From Phocaeicola massiliensis B84634 = Timone 84634 = DSM 17679 = JCM 13223 (GTDB taxonomy: Bacteria > Bacteroidota > Bacteroidia > Bacteroidales > Bacteroidaceae): a stretch of 47,774 bases of DNA. Under the pieces are notes generated by a model. The model was given only the letters and a program-made list of their open reading frames with translations. It searched no databases and was not told the DNA's origin. The stretch lies in NCBI RefSeq assembly GCF_000382445.1, contig NZ_KB905472.1, forward strand, positions 1,826,909-1,874,682, in the 5' to 3' direction. How positions within the stretch are numbered: the first letter of the stretch is position 1; each line of letters starts with the position of its first letter. Below are positions 40,317 through 47,774 of this stretch, in pieces. The position numbers and the translations under genes were made by a program.

Positions 40317-40388
40317 AAAAAGAGAAAATATAAATCCGTAAAATGCGATAAATCAATGATTTTATGAGAATTTGTATTTTCTCTTTTT
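40317..40388 (+). terminator. Long inverted repeat after mnmE
   Basis: AAAAAGAGAAAATA (40317-40330) and TATTTTCTCTTTTT (40375-40388) are perfectly complementary over 14 bp with 44 nt between them, and the right arm is T-rich. It may end the mnmE transcript or be part of the recombination site. Confidence 0.5.
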
Positions 40389-40423
40389 CTCCATACTTTC
40401 TGCCTGTTTTCATATTTTTTTTG

Positions 40424-40431
40424 TATTTTTG
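40424..40431 (+). promoter_or_regulatory. Promoter -7 box of the island integrase
   Basis: TATTTTTG, perfect TAnnTTTG, 93 nt before the integrase ATG. The leader behind it holds the GGGACA/TGTCCC cluster. Confidence 0.55.
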
Positions 40432-40479
40432 TCCCCAGATTGTCCCCCATAAGGGACACGAGGGACAAAATTCTGTCCC
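40430..40479. repeat. Cluster of five GGGACA/TGTCCC motifs
   Basis: TGTCCC at 40430, 40441 and 40474, and its complement GGGACA at 40453 and 40462, five copies in 50 bp. They begin at the -7 box of the integrase promoter and fill the leader. Direct and inverted repeats at this place suggest integrase or excisionase arm-type sites or an operator. Confidence 0.55.
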
Positions 40480-40523
40480 CCGAAGACAATGAATCACATC
40501 TCTCATTAAAATAGGAACAGGCT

Positions 40524-41549
40524 ATGACTAAGAAAACAACAATCCAGAAAGAGCCCGTAAAATTACGGGAAAAGAAGTTGGCAAACGGTAACGTGAGCTT
40601 GTATCTCGACATCTACAGAAATGGTAAACGTCAGAAAGAGTATTTGAAACTTTATCTGATCGATGCCACTACTCCACTGGAGCGTGAGCAGAACAGACAG
40701 ACATTGGCAACCGCTCAGGCTATAAAATCCAAACGCCTCATTGAAATGCAGAACGGAGAGTATTCTTTCACTCGCCAATTCAAAGAAGATACTCCTTTTT
40801 TGGAATACTATCGGAAGATGGTTGAAGAAAGACACAAGAATCCGGAATCTGAAGGAAACTGGGGTAACTGGAGAAGCTGCTTGCGTTATCTCGAAATCTA
40901 TTGTGATGAGAAAACCACATTCAAAGATATTACTCCGGAGTTTATAAACGGCTTCAAGGATTTTTTGAACAATGTGGAAAAAGACACTCACAAGCGTACC
41001 GGTCCACGTAGGGAAAGGGATGTGTTTCAAGGATTGTCCCAAAACTCAAAAGTCTCTTATTTCAATAAGCTCCGCGCCTGTATCAACCAGGCTTACGATG
41101 AAAGAATCATACCTGTAAATCCTTTGCGTGGAATCGAGGGATTCAAAGCCGCAGAAGTAAAGCGTGACTATCTGACCTTGGAAGAGGTAAAACAGTTGGC
41201 TGCTACTCCTTGCCGCTATCCTATTCTAAAAAGAGCTTTCCTCTTTTCATGCCTGACCGGACTTCGTAAAAGCGATATTCAGAAACTCACATGGAGCGAA
41301 GTTCAAAAATTTGGAGATTACACGAGAATCGTCTTCAAACAAAAGAAGACTGGCGGACAAGAGTATCTTGACATTTCCTCACAGGCAGAAAAATACCTCG
41401 GTGAAAGAGGCAACCCGGAAGATCCCGTCTTTACAGGATTTACATACGGAGCTTGGACTTCATTGGAATTACAGCGTTGGAGCATGGCTGCCAATATCAA
41501 TAAGAATCTGACCTTCCACTGCGGGAGTCACAACAAAATCTTTTATTGA
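40524..41549 (+). pseudogene. Truncated tyrosine integrase of the island
   Basis: 341 codons of a Bacteroidetes-type integrase: Arm-type N-terminus (KLREKKLANGNVSLYLDIYRNGKRQKEYLKL), SAM-like core-binding domain (~100-205), and the first half of the catalytic domain with the active-site arginine in CLTGLRKSDI and lysine in FKQKKTGG. The frame then runs LTFHCG-SHNKIFY and stops, where intact relatives have an FHxxRHT box followed by the LGH histidine and the tyrosine nucleophile. About 60-70 residues, including two or three catalytic ones, are gone, and I find no trace of them in the following 390 bp. It must be inactive; sequence past position ~41520 appears to be of different origin. Confidence 0.85.
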
Positions 41550-41943
41550 TTGAATATCAACGAATTAAGTATTTAAAAGAATGTAACTGCTAACGATTTA
41601 GAAACGAGCTATATTCTTTTTCTTTCAGAACTTTGCAATATACAAAGAACGCTTTATTTACGAGTGCAAAGATAAATCTAAAATCTGAGAAACTATCTTT
41701 TTTGCTCTTAATTTACATATTTTTAAGAGGTGAACATTGATTGTCTATCTCTTTTGTAAATTACGACATTGCTTTCAAGTCAAGACCTAAAAACAGAACC
41801 ATAAAGTTTCAAAAATAAGCATAAAAAGTGGGATTTGTAGCATCTTCGACTAAAATCACCTTATAAAATGCTAAAATTTTGCCTATTTATGATAGATTAT
41901 CGCAATAAATTATTATTTTTGTAGGGTAAAATGCAATAAAAAT
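41550..41943. other. 394-bp AT-rich gap between the broken integrase and the restriction locus
   Basis: No gene is visible. A perfect minus-strand -7 box (TATCTTTG, 41667-41674) points toward the broken integrase but drives no recognisable frame. The plus-strand promoter of the XRE gene lies at 41914. The gap probably contains the deletion or insertion junction that removed the integrase C-terminus. Confidence 0.5.
41914..41921 (+). promoter_or_regulatory. Promoter -7 box of the XRE-hsd operon
   Basis: TATTTTTG, perfect TAnnTTTG, 22 nt before the XRE ATG at 41944. Confidence 0.6.
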
Positions 41944-42156
41944 ATGAAGTTAAATCGCATAAAGGCAGTTTTAGAGGAGAAAGGTATAAGCCAAACTTGG
42001 CTTTCCAAGAAAATGGGCAAGAGTTTTAGTACGGTCAATGCCTATGTGTGCAATCGTACCCAACCAAACCTTACAACGCTTCTTGAAATTGCACAAATAT
42101 TGTCTGTGGATATGAAGGAACTTATCTCGGACGAGAAAGAACGTAGTGCTAAATAA
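41944..42156 (+). CDS. XRE-family regulator of the restriction operon
   Basis: A 70-residue Cro/C1-type helix-turn-helix protein: IKAVLEEKGISQTWLSKKMGKSFSTVNAYVCNRTQPNLTTLLEIAQILSV. The recognition helix is around SFSTVNAYVCN. It precedes hsdM by 13 bp and is the first gene of the operon, the position of controller proteins that delay or limit restriction gene expression. It probably binds at its own promoter. Confidence 0.88.
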   Translation: MKLNRIKAVLEEKGISQTWLSKKMGKSFSTVNAYVCNRTQPNLTTLLEIAQILSVDMKELISDEKERSAK

Positions 42157-42169
42157 AAGACAAAACATA

Positions 42170-44263
42170 ATGGAACAGTCACAATATAACTTTTTGTTCT
42201 CGTTTATCTGGAACATAGCCAATGACGTACTTGTGAACGCTTTCAACAAAGGCGATTACAAGAAGGTCATTCTGCCTATGTTGGTGTTGCGCCGCATTGA
42301 CGTGCTGCTCGAACCGACAAAGGATGCTGTTATACAGATGAAAGAACAGCTTGACAAAAACAAGATAGAAAACCAAGCGCCAGTGTTGTATGACATTACT
42401 GGCTACCCATTCTACAACACCTCCAAGTTTACGATGAAGACTTTGAAAAGCGAGATTGACCCTCTTCGCCTTAAAATGAACTTCATTGAATATCTGAACG
42501 GCTATAGCAAGGATGTGCTCGACATCATCGAAAAGCTGCACCTTCGACAGGTTGTTGACAACCTCACGGAAGCGGAGCGTTTGGGAAGTATCATCGAGAA
42601 ATTCACGTCCGACAAAATAAACCTCAGCTCAAAGCCTGTCTTTGACGGCGAGGGCAATCTCTTGCATCCTGCTCTTGACAACCACACTGTGGGAATGATG
42701 TTTGAGGAGCTCCTGCGACGCTTCAACGAAGAGAACAACGTGACAGAGGCTGGTGAACATTTCACACCAAGAGACTACGTGAAGCTGCTTGCCGACCTTG
42801 CCGTACTTCCTGTTGCTGACAAGATAAAGGCTACAACATACAGCGTATATGATGGAGCTTGTGGCACTGGCGGAATACTAACCATTGCGCAAGAGCGCAT
42901 CAAGCAGATTGGCAAGGAACAGGGGAAAGATGTGGCAATCAACATTTACGGACAGGAACTATTGCCAGACACTTATGCAACTTGCAAGGCAGACCTTATG
43001 ATTTCGGGGCATATCAAATCTTTCCAATACAACTACGCTGGTGAGGAACGAGAGTATATCGCTTTCGACTCCACTATTTCTCGTGACGGTCATGCTGGAG
43101 AAACATACGACTTCTGCATCTCCAATCCTCCTTTCGGCACTCCGTGGAAAGAGGACTTGAAGAAACGTGGATTGAAGGAGACAGAAAAGGCAAAGTTTAC
43201 GGACTCTCGCTTTAATATCGCCATAGGCAATGGCGAGAATCGCAAGGATATAACATTCTTGCCCGACATCGGCGACTGCCAGATGCTGTTTCTTGCCAAC
43301 AACCTCAGTCGAATGGTGGATGATACGGAACAGGGTACGAGAATCGTGGAAGTGCATAATGGCTCCTCACTTTTTACGGGTAATGCAGGAAGCGGAGCAA
43401 GCAACCTGCGCCAGTACATCATCGAGAACGACATGCTGGAGGCTATCATAGCCATGCCAGAAAACGACTTTTACAATACAGGCATAGGCACATACATCTG
43501 GGTAGTAACCAACCGCAAGGAGGAACGCCGCAAAGGATATGTGCAGTTGATTGATGCAACCGACATCAAGTCTCCGTTGCGCAAGAACCTTGGTAAGAAG
43601 AACTGCGAGACTAACGAAGCGGACCGCAACGAAATTGTCAAGATGCTGCTCGACTTCAAAGAAACAAAGAAAAGCAAGATCTTCCCGAATAAGGAATTTG
43701 GCTACTATAGCGTGACCGTGGAGAGACCTCTTCGTCTTGTTTATGAGAACCTTGACGAAATCGCACTGCCCGACTTGAAAAACAAGGGCGATGTGGAACT
43801 TTTGCAGCGAGTGGTTGAGGCATGGAAAGAAAACTTGGGCGGTCATACCGTGGGTGATTTCGCATTGTTCTTGATGTTGGAACAGATGAGAGTGAAAGTG
43901 CCTGCGTCAAAGGTGAAATTGGTGCGTCAATATCTCGGCAAGCACAATGACAAGGCTGATGTTTGCTTCGCTAAGCCGACAAAGCGTGACAGTGCGGTCG
44001 TGACAGACCCATCATTGCGTGACACAGAGCAAGTGCCGCTCCTCTACCCTGGAGGTATTGATGCCTTCATGGAAAAGGAAGTGCTACCGTATGCGCCCGA
44101 TGCGTTCTACGATGCTGCAAATGTGGTTGTTGGCTACGAGTTGTCGTTCACCAAGTACTTTTACAAGCCTGTAGAACTGCGCACCATTGCCGACATCACA
44201 ACCGATATCAACGGCATAGAGGGCAGACTGAAAGGCGTACTTAAAGATATTTTAAACGTCTAA
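42170..44263 (+). CDS. hsdM: Type I restriction-modification methyltransferase subunit HsdM
   Basis: A 697-residue N6-adenine methyltransferase. The HsdM_N helical domain spans 1-~160, and the catalytic domain has the SAM motif YDGACGTGGIL (near residue 230) and the catalytic motif NPPFGTPW (near 319). The C-terminus is longer than in E. coli HsdM. The start is the ATG at 42170 (MEQSQYNFLF); the in-frame GTG upstream overlaps the XRE stop. With two HsdM per HsdS it methylates the recognition sequence. All motifs are intact, so modification should be active if a functional HsdS is made. Confidence 0.95.
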   Translation: MEQSQYNFLFSFIWNIANDVLVNAFNKGDYKKVILPMLVLRRIDVLLEPTKDAVIQMKEQLDKNKIENQAPVLYDITGYPFYNTSKFTMKTLKSEIDPLRLKMNFIEYLNGYSKDVLDIIEKLHLRQVVDNLTEAERLGSIIEKFTSDKINLSSKPVFDGEGNLLHPALDNHTVGMMFEELLRRFNEENNVTEAGEHFTPRDYVKLLADLAVLPVADKIKATTYSVYDGACGTGGILTIAQERIKQIGKEQGKDVAINIYGQELLPDTYATCKADLMISGHIKSFQYNYAGEEREYIAFDSTISRDGHAGETYDFCISNPPFGTPWKEDLKKRGLKETEKAKFTDSRFNIAIGNGENRKDITFLPDIGDCQMLFLANNLSRMVDDTEQGTRIVEVHNGSSLFTGNAGSGASNLRQYIIENDMLEAIIAMPENDFYNTGIGTYIWVVTNRKEERRKGYVQLIDATDIKSPLRKNLGKKNCETNEADRNEIVKMLLDFKETKKSKIFPNKEFGYYSVTVERPLRLVYENLDEIALPDLKNKGDVELLQRVVEAWKENLGGHTVGDFALFLMLEQMRVKVPASKVKLVRQYLGKHNDKADVCFAKPTKRDSAVVTDPSLRDTEQVPLLYPGGIDAFMEKEVLPYAPDAFYDAANVVVGYELSFTKYFYKPVELRTIADITTDINGIEGRLKGVLKDILNV

Positions 44264-44282
44264 CCGTTAATGATATTTGTGT

Positions 44283-44861
44283 ATGAAAAAATATGAATCA
44301 TATAAAGACAGCGGTGTGGGATGGATTGGAGAAATTCCGAGCCATTGGAGTTGCGTTAAGGTAAAACATCTACTTCGTGAGAGAGTTGACAAATCGGAAG
44401 ATGGCATTGGCGAACCTCTTTCAATGAGTCAGAAGTATGGCTTAATTCCAACCTCACAAATGGATGTCGTTACAAATCTTGCCACTTCTTATGTTGGAGC
44501 AAAACGTACAAGGCAAGGCGATATGGTATTAAACAAGCTAAAAGCCCATTTGGGCGTCTTTGCTTTGTCTGCTTACGATGGACTTGTAAGTCCAGACTAT
44601 GCCGTATATTACGGAACAGGCAGAGCGGATTTAGAATATCTTGAATATTTGTTTAAGACCCCATTGTATGTGTCTGAGTTCATCAAAAAGACAACAGGCG
44701 TAGCTATTGGATTCAATCGTTTATATACGGATGACTTGTTTAGCATACCTGCACATTATCCTCCTATGCAAGAGCAAAAGAGAATTGTTGACTATTTGAA
44801 AGATAAAACCCTTAAAATTGAGCAATATGTTTCCGCAAGAGAGAGAGAGAGAGCTGTTTGA
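44283..44861 (+). CDS. hsdS: HsdS specificity subunit, N-terminal half (out-of-frame state)
   Basis: A 192-residue first half of a type I specificity protein: the conserved lead-in YKDSGVGWIGEIPSHW, target recognition domain 1, and the first conserved helix ending QEQKRIVDYLKDKTLKIEQYVSARERERAV. The frame is lost at an (AG)8 tract (44838-44853) and stops at 44861. With nine AG units the codons would read ARERER-ELFDSLKQ and continue into the second half. A single-domain HsdS may still pair to recognise a symmetric site, as shown for truncated S subunits elsewhere. The start is the ATG at 44283. Confidence 0.9.
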   Translation: MKKYESYKDSGVGWIGEIPSHWSCVKVKHLLRERVDKSEDGIGEPLSMSQKYGLIPTSQMDVVTNLATSYVGAKRTRQGDMVLNKLKAHLGVFALSAYDGLVSPDYAVYYGTGRADLEYLEYLFKTPLYVSEFIKKTTGVAIGFNRLYTDDLFSIPAHYPPMQEQKRIVDYLKDKTLKIEQYVSARERERAV

Positions 44862-45558
44862 CAGTTTAAAGCAATCAGAGATTGCAAATGTTGTCACAAA
44901 AGGATTAAACCCGAATGTTCGCATGAAAGATTCGGGCATATTTTGGGTACCCCAAATTCCGAGTCATTGGAAAACAACAAAACTAAAGCATATTTTAGTT
45001 AAATTATACAGAGAAAAGTCGGAAGATGCTGAACTGCTTGTTTGTTCTAATAAAGGAAAAGTTATAAAGAAAGGTGATACCAAGATGGGACTTGTTGCAG
45101 ACAACAATGACATCTATCAAGGAGTTTGCAAAGGGGACTTGCTTATACATGGCATGGATACGTGGCATGGGGCAATAGCCATATCTGACTATGATGGAAT
45201 GTGTACTCCTGTTGTTCATGTTTGTGATAGTAATCAAAACAAGAAATTTGTTGCATTTTATCTTCAATTTATGGCTTTATCTAAGGTATTTAAACTCATA
45301 TCAAACGGAGTTCGGCAAAATACAAGTGATTTCCGTAGTTGGGATAAAGTTGGTGCTATACCTATAATGTTGCCACCTCTTGAAGAGCAGCAAGCCATTG
45401 TTGATTACATAGAAGCCAAGCTATCAAAGATAGACAGTTGCATGGCAGACCTCCAAACAGAGATTGACTATCTCAAGGAATTCAAACAACGTTTGATAAG
45501 TGATGTAGTGACAGGGCAGATATGTGTGGCAAAGCCACAGAAAGGAGAACAACAATGA
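44827..45558 (+). CDS. hsdS: HsdS specificity subunit, C-terminal half
   Basis: A 243-residue second half: connecting helix ELFDSLKQSEIANVVTKG, lead-in VRMKDSGIFWVPQIPSHWKTTKLKH, target recognition domain 2, and the closing conserved helix LPPLEEQQAIVDYIEAKLSKIDSCMADLQTEIDYLKEFKQRLISDVVTGQI. An ATG at 44827, just before the AG tract and in this frame (MFPQERERELFD), could start it independently when the tract is out of phase. Alternatively it is only translated as part of a full-length protein after a tract change. The stop overlaps the next ATG. Confidence 0.88.
   Translation: MFPQERERELFDSLKQSEIANVVTKGLNPNVRMKDSGIFWVPQIPSHWKTTKLKHILVKLYREKSEDAELLVCSNKGKVIKKGDTKMGLVADNNDIYQGVCKGDLLIHGMDTWHGAIAISDYDGMCTPVVHVCDSNQNKKFVAFYLQFMALSKVFKLISNGVRQNTSDFRSWDKVGAIPIMLPPLEEQQAIVDYIEAKLSKIDSCMADLQTEIDYLKEFKQRLISDVVTGQICVAKPQKGEQQ
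44838..44853 (+). repeat. (AG)8 tract, probable phase-variation switch in hsdS
   Basis: Eight AG dinucleotides, directly after GCA. Eight units end the N-terminal frame at TGA 44859-44861, seven would end it slightly later, and nine restore a single hsdS frame through both target recognition domains. Slipped-strand mispairing at such tracts is a known way of switching hsdS genes. Confidence 0.85.
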
Positions 45559-45770
45559 ACAAGGAACAGCAAGACAAAGCAATGTTTGTATCGTTCTGCA
45601 TAGAGCAATACGCAAAAGCAAAGAATATGGCTACTGAAGATGTTGTGAATTTGTTTGAGCAATATGGCATCGCAGAGCATTTCTGTGAGTTCTATGATGT
45701 GCTTCACACACAAGGCGGACAGTGGCTGGTTGAAGAAATTGATAAAATGATAAACGAAAGAAGAAAATGA
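45555..45770 (+). CDS. DUF3791 family protein
   Basis: A 71-residue protein starting MNKEQQDKAMFVSFCIEQYAKAKNMATEDVV, with the DUF3791 pattern FCIE.YA...(8)...LF..YG...F..E.YD.LHT.G..... The ATG overlaps the hsdS stop (ATGA), and its own TGA overlaps the DUF3990 start. DUF3791 proteins usually sit next to DUF3990 genes, which suggests that they work as a pair, possibly as antitoxin. Helical, no catalytic motif. Confidence 0.82.
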   Translation: MNKEQQDKAMFVSFCIEQYAKAKNMATEDVVNLFEQYGIAEHFCEFYDVLHTQGGQWLVEEIDKMINERRK

Positions 45771-46255
45771 GCAAAGTATATCATGGAAGTATCGAGGAAG
45801 TTAGAAACCCAGAGATACGTCAGCCAAACCGTTCTCTTGACTATGGCTCTGGCTTCTACACAACAACCTCTTACGAACAGGCTAAGAAATGGGTAGAGCG
45901 AAGGATGAAAGATAAAGGATTATCTGTTGGTTATGTGAATGTCTATGAGTTGGATGACGAAGTAATAAATGACATGAAGTCACTTTTCTTCGAGAAACCA
46001 ACAGAGGAATGGGTGAATTTCGTAATGAAAAACCGTACCGAGAGGGAGTTCACCCACGACTATGACATCGTGTATGGTCCTGTGGCAGACGATAGCGTTT
46101 ATACTCAGTTCACACTCTATGAAGGCGGCATCATCAGTATGCCTACTCTCATTCAAGAGTTGAAGACATATAAATTGGTTGACCAGTATCTTTTCCACAC
46201 GGAGAAATCGCTGCTTGCCATTAAATTTGTAGAATCAAAAATTATAAAATTATGA
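45767..46255 (+). CDS. DUF3990 protein, ADP-ribosyltransferase-like
   Basis: A 162-residue protein starting VYHGSIEEV (H6), then LDYGSGFYTTTSYEQAKKWVERR, VNVYELDD, and DYDIVYGPVADDSVYTQFTLYEGG. The H-x-G-S opening followed by GxGFYTTT is the signature of DUF3990, a family placed with ADP-ribosyltransferase (ART) folds; the tyrosine-bearing strand and helix match NAD-binding ART elements. It is probably a toxin or effector that modifies a host molecule, coupled by ATGA overlaps to small proteins on both sides. The target is unknown. Confidence 0.82.
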   Translation: MSKVYHGSIEEVRNPEIRQPNRSLDYGSGFYTTTSYEQAKKWVERRMKDKGLSVGYVNVYELDDEVINDMKSLFFEKPTEEWVNFVMKNRTEREFTHDYDIVYGPVADDSVYTQFTLYEGGIISMPTLIQELKTYKLVDQYLFHTEKSLLAIKFVESKIIKL

Positions 46256-46470
46256 ATGCAAAAATAACGCAAGACAACTTGTATATGTTGCTGCCATTAA
46301 AGATAGGATGGCTTGCCCCTTGGCTCTCAGAAGACAAGGGCATAAGCCTTACGGATGCAATCAACCGTATATATCGCTCAAAACTCTATAAGAAGCTATC
46401 CACCGAAAGTACCCAATACTGGCACTTGGGACCAGTGGACTTATACAATGAGCTGAAGAAAGAATTTTAA
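46252..46470 (+). CDS. Small DUF3791-like protein, third gene of the cassette
   Basis: A 72-residue protein, MNAKITQDNLYMLLPLKIGWLAPWLSEDKGISLTDAINRIYRSKLYKKLSTESTQYWHLGPVDLYNELKKEF. The pattern (helical start, SLxDAxxxxYxSxLYxxLxxESTxxWxLGPxxLYxxL) is that of small proteins found with DUF3990. Its ATG overlaps the DUF3990 stop (ATGA), so the three cassette genes are translationally chained. It ends 11 bp before hsdR. Possible antitoxin or specificity partner. Confidence 0.75.
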   Translation: MNAKITQDNLYMLLPLKIGWLAPWLSEDKGISLTDAINRIYRSKLYKKLSTESTQYWHLGPVDLYNELKKEF

Positions 46471-46481
46471 ATTGAAAGCGT

Positions 46482-47687
46482 ATGCCAACAGACATATCAG
46501 AGAAGGAACTCGAAACAATACTCGTCAGCTATCTTCGTGACCACCAAGGTTATGAGGAAGGCGTATCAAGCGACTACAACAAGGAGTTTGGCTTGGACAT
46601 GGAACGAGTGAAACGATTCATCCTCTCTACACAAAAAGAAAAGGTGAAGAACACGGCGTGTTTCGCCTCTCCTACTGAGGAACGAAAGTTTTTCAGCAGG
46701 TTCAGTGCAGCCCTAAGCAAGCGTGGTGTGACGGACGTGCTGCGCAAGGGTTTCAAGTACATATCTGAGATATTTGATATGTATTATCCCACTCCATCGG
46801 CACTCAACCCAACTGCACAGCAATACTACGACAAGAACATATTCTGCGTAACCCGTCAGCTCTATTACAGCAAGGAGAAAACGGACAGCATTGACGTGTA
46901 CATATCATTGAACGGTCTGCCAATCATGACGATGGAGCTGAAAAACCATTATACAGGGCAGACCGTGGAAAACGCCATCAAGCAATATAAAGAAGATAGA
47001 GACCCGAAAGCAGACCCGACGGCACTAATTTTGCAAAAACGCCGTTGCGCCGTACATTTTGCCGTGGACGATGACGACATCATGATGTGTACGGAGCTGA
47101 AAGGCAACGCCTCATGGTTCTTGCCATTCAACAAAGGCGTGAATGGCGGTGCAGGTAATCCTGTTAGCCCAAATGGAGTGCGCACAGCTTACCTGTGGGA
47201 GGAAGTTCTTGGTAAACGTTCTCTCTCTGACATCTTGGAGAACTACGCCCAAATCACTTTTAAGGAGAAAGAAGTAAAGAACAAGAAGACTGGCAAAAAA
47301 GAAAAGAAGACAATAGAGAGCATCATTTGGCCTCGCTACCATCAGCTCGACTGTGTTCGTCAGCTTCTCAAAGCCACTCGTGAAGGTGGTGTCGGACAGA
47401 AATTCCTCATCCAACACTCGGCAGGCAGTGGCAAGAGTAATTCCATCACGTGGCTTGCCTACCAGCTTGTGGGGTTGCTTGACGGCACTACCCCTATATT
47501 AGACACAGTGATAGTTGTGACCGACCGCGTGAATCTTGATACCCAGATTCGAGACAACATCAACTCCTTCAAGCGATTGTCTAATCTTGTGGACTGGGCA
47601 GACTCTTCGCAGACATTGAAGGATGCCTTGCAGGACGGCAAGAAGATTATCATTACCATCGTGCATAAGTTCCCATATATACCTTAA
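46482..47687 (+). pseudogene. hsdR: HsdR restriction subunit, truncated by foreign sequence
   Basis: 401 codons of a type I restriction endonuclease subunit that is normally about 900-1,100 residues. The N-terminal nuclease motif (IDVYISLNGLPIMTMELKN) and helicase motif I (QHSAGSGKSNSITW) are intact, followed by VVTDRVNLDTQI. At IIITIVHKFPYI the frame leaves the family sequence (expected to continue toward the DEAH motif) and stops one codon later at 47685-47687. The helicase core and the translocation domain are absent, so restriction should be lost while methylation persists. The remainder may lie beyond an insertion at about 47683. Confidence 0.85.
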
Positions 47688-47774
47688 TTCCGCAACATAA
47701 TTGATAATTATTTTTATAAGTTCCTGAGCAACATTTTGTTGCCCAGGTTTTTGCCATGTCAGCGTTTTCACTTA
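47684..47774 (-). mobile_element. Probable end of an insertion interrupting hsdR
   Basis: Sequence after the hsdR break is unrelated to the family. A minus-strand frame enters from beyond the right edge (MKTLTWQKPGQQNVAQELIK..., ending in the hsdR junction) and could be the C-terminus of a transposase. The hairpin CCTGAGCAAC/GTTGCCCAGG (47723-47732, 47738-47747) followed by TTTTT lies inside it. Too little is present to name a family. Confidence 0.45.

Noticed and set aside
40297..40523. tRNA gene as the integration target near the island integrase
   Set aside because: No cloverleaf or CCA end is seen; the adjacent mnmE 3' end is the better candidate.
47499..47771. Minus-strand 90-codon frame as a complete gene
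   Set aside because: Most of it is antisense to hsdR; only the part beyond about 47684 is new sequence, perhaps a transposase end cut by the window edge.

Overview
The window is chromosomal DNA from a member of the Bacteroidales, most likely a Bacteroides/Phocaeicola species. Two things point there. Nearly every gene that starts a transcript has the Bacteroidetes sigma-ABfr -7 box TAnnTTTG, often with TTTG 19 nt upstream. The gene families (DUF5063, DUF5687, DUF3871, DUF4858, the fused PyrK-like/GltD protein, the NfeD-FloA pair) are also typical of the group. I could run no searches; family names come from reading motifs.

Core region, 1-22043. Three overlapping minus-strand genes (RlmI-like methyltransferase, 3'-5' exonuclease, DUF5063) are divergent from ftsK - lolA-like - trxB - M16 peptidase. 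Then come a DUF5687 permease with its ATPase, a NlpC/P60 lipoprotein, a HAD/DUF3667 fusion, rplU-rpmA with a structured leader, a pnuT-thiamine diphosphokinase pair, serS, the fused flavoprotein and a DUF4858 protein. A probable small RNA lies near the left edge.

Integrative element, 22044-33389 (about 11.3 kb, AT-rich). It interrupts a small DMT-type membrane protein gene that follows a ttcA-like gene in one operon. Both ends carry ATACTCA, and joining the two gene fragments through one copy restores a 124-residue reading frame. A large serine recombinase lies at the left end. The joined ends form an inverted-repeat attP. At the right end the element carries a complete diverged copy of the gene it breaks, on the same strand and just downstream of the severed 5' fragment, so the host operon promoter should read into it. 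Between these are a DGQHR (ParB-like) protein, a winged-helix Rep-like protein flanked by 13-bp repeats, DUF3871, RadC/JAB, a short tyrosine recombinase, 740 bp of structured non-coding DNA, two orphan proteins and a lipoprotein. No relaxase or conjugation gene is visible. This is the most original feature of the window.

Core region, 33558-40296: ttcA-like, a TPR/beta-propeller protein, nfeD-floA, a nucleoside phosphorylase, free methionine-R-sulfoxide reductase and mnmE.

Defence island, 40297-47774. It begins directly behind mnmE, the same target-gene end that SGI1 uses in Salmonella. It starts with a tyrosine integrase that has lost its catalytic C-terminus, followed by an XRE regulator and a type I restriction-modification operon. 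hsdS is split at an (AG)8 tract; nine units would fuse the halves, so this looks like a phase-variable switch. An ATGA-coupled DUF3791-DUF3990-small protein cassette, where DUF3990 is ADP-ribosyltransferase-like, sits between hsdS and hsdR. hsdR is cut off before its DEAH box by foreign sequence at the right edge, so the locus as sequenced should modify but not restrict.
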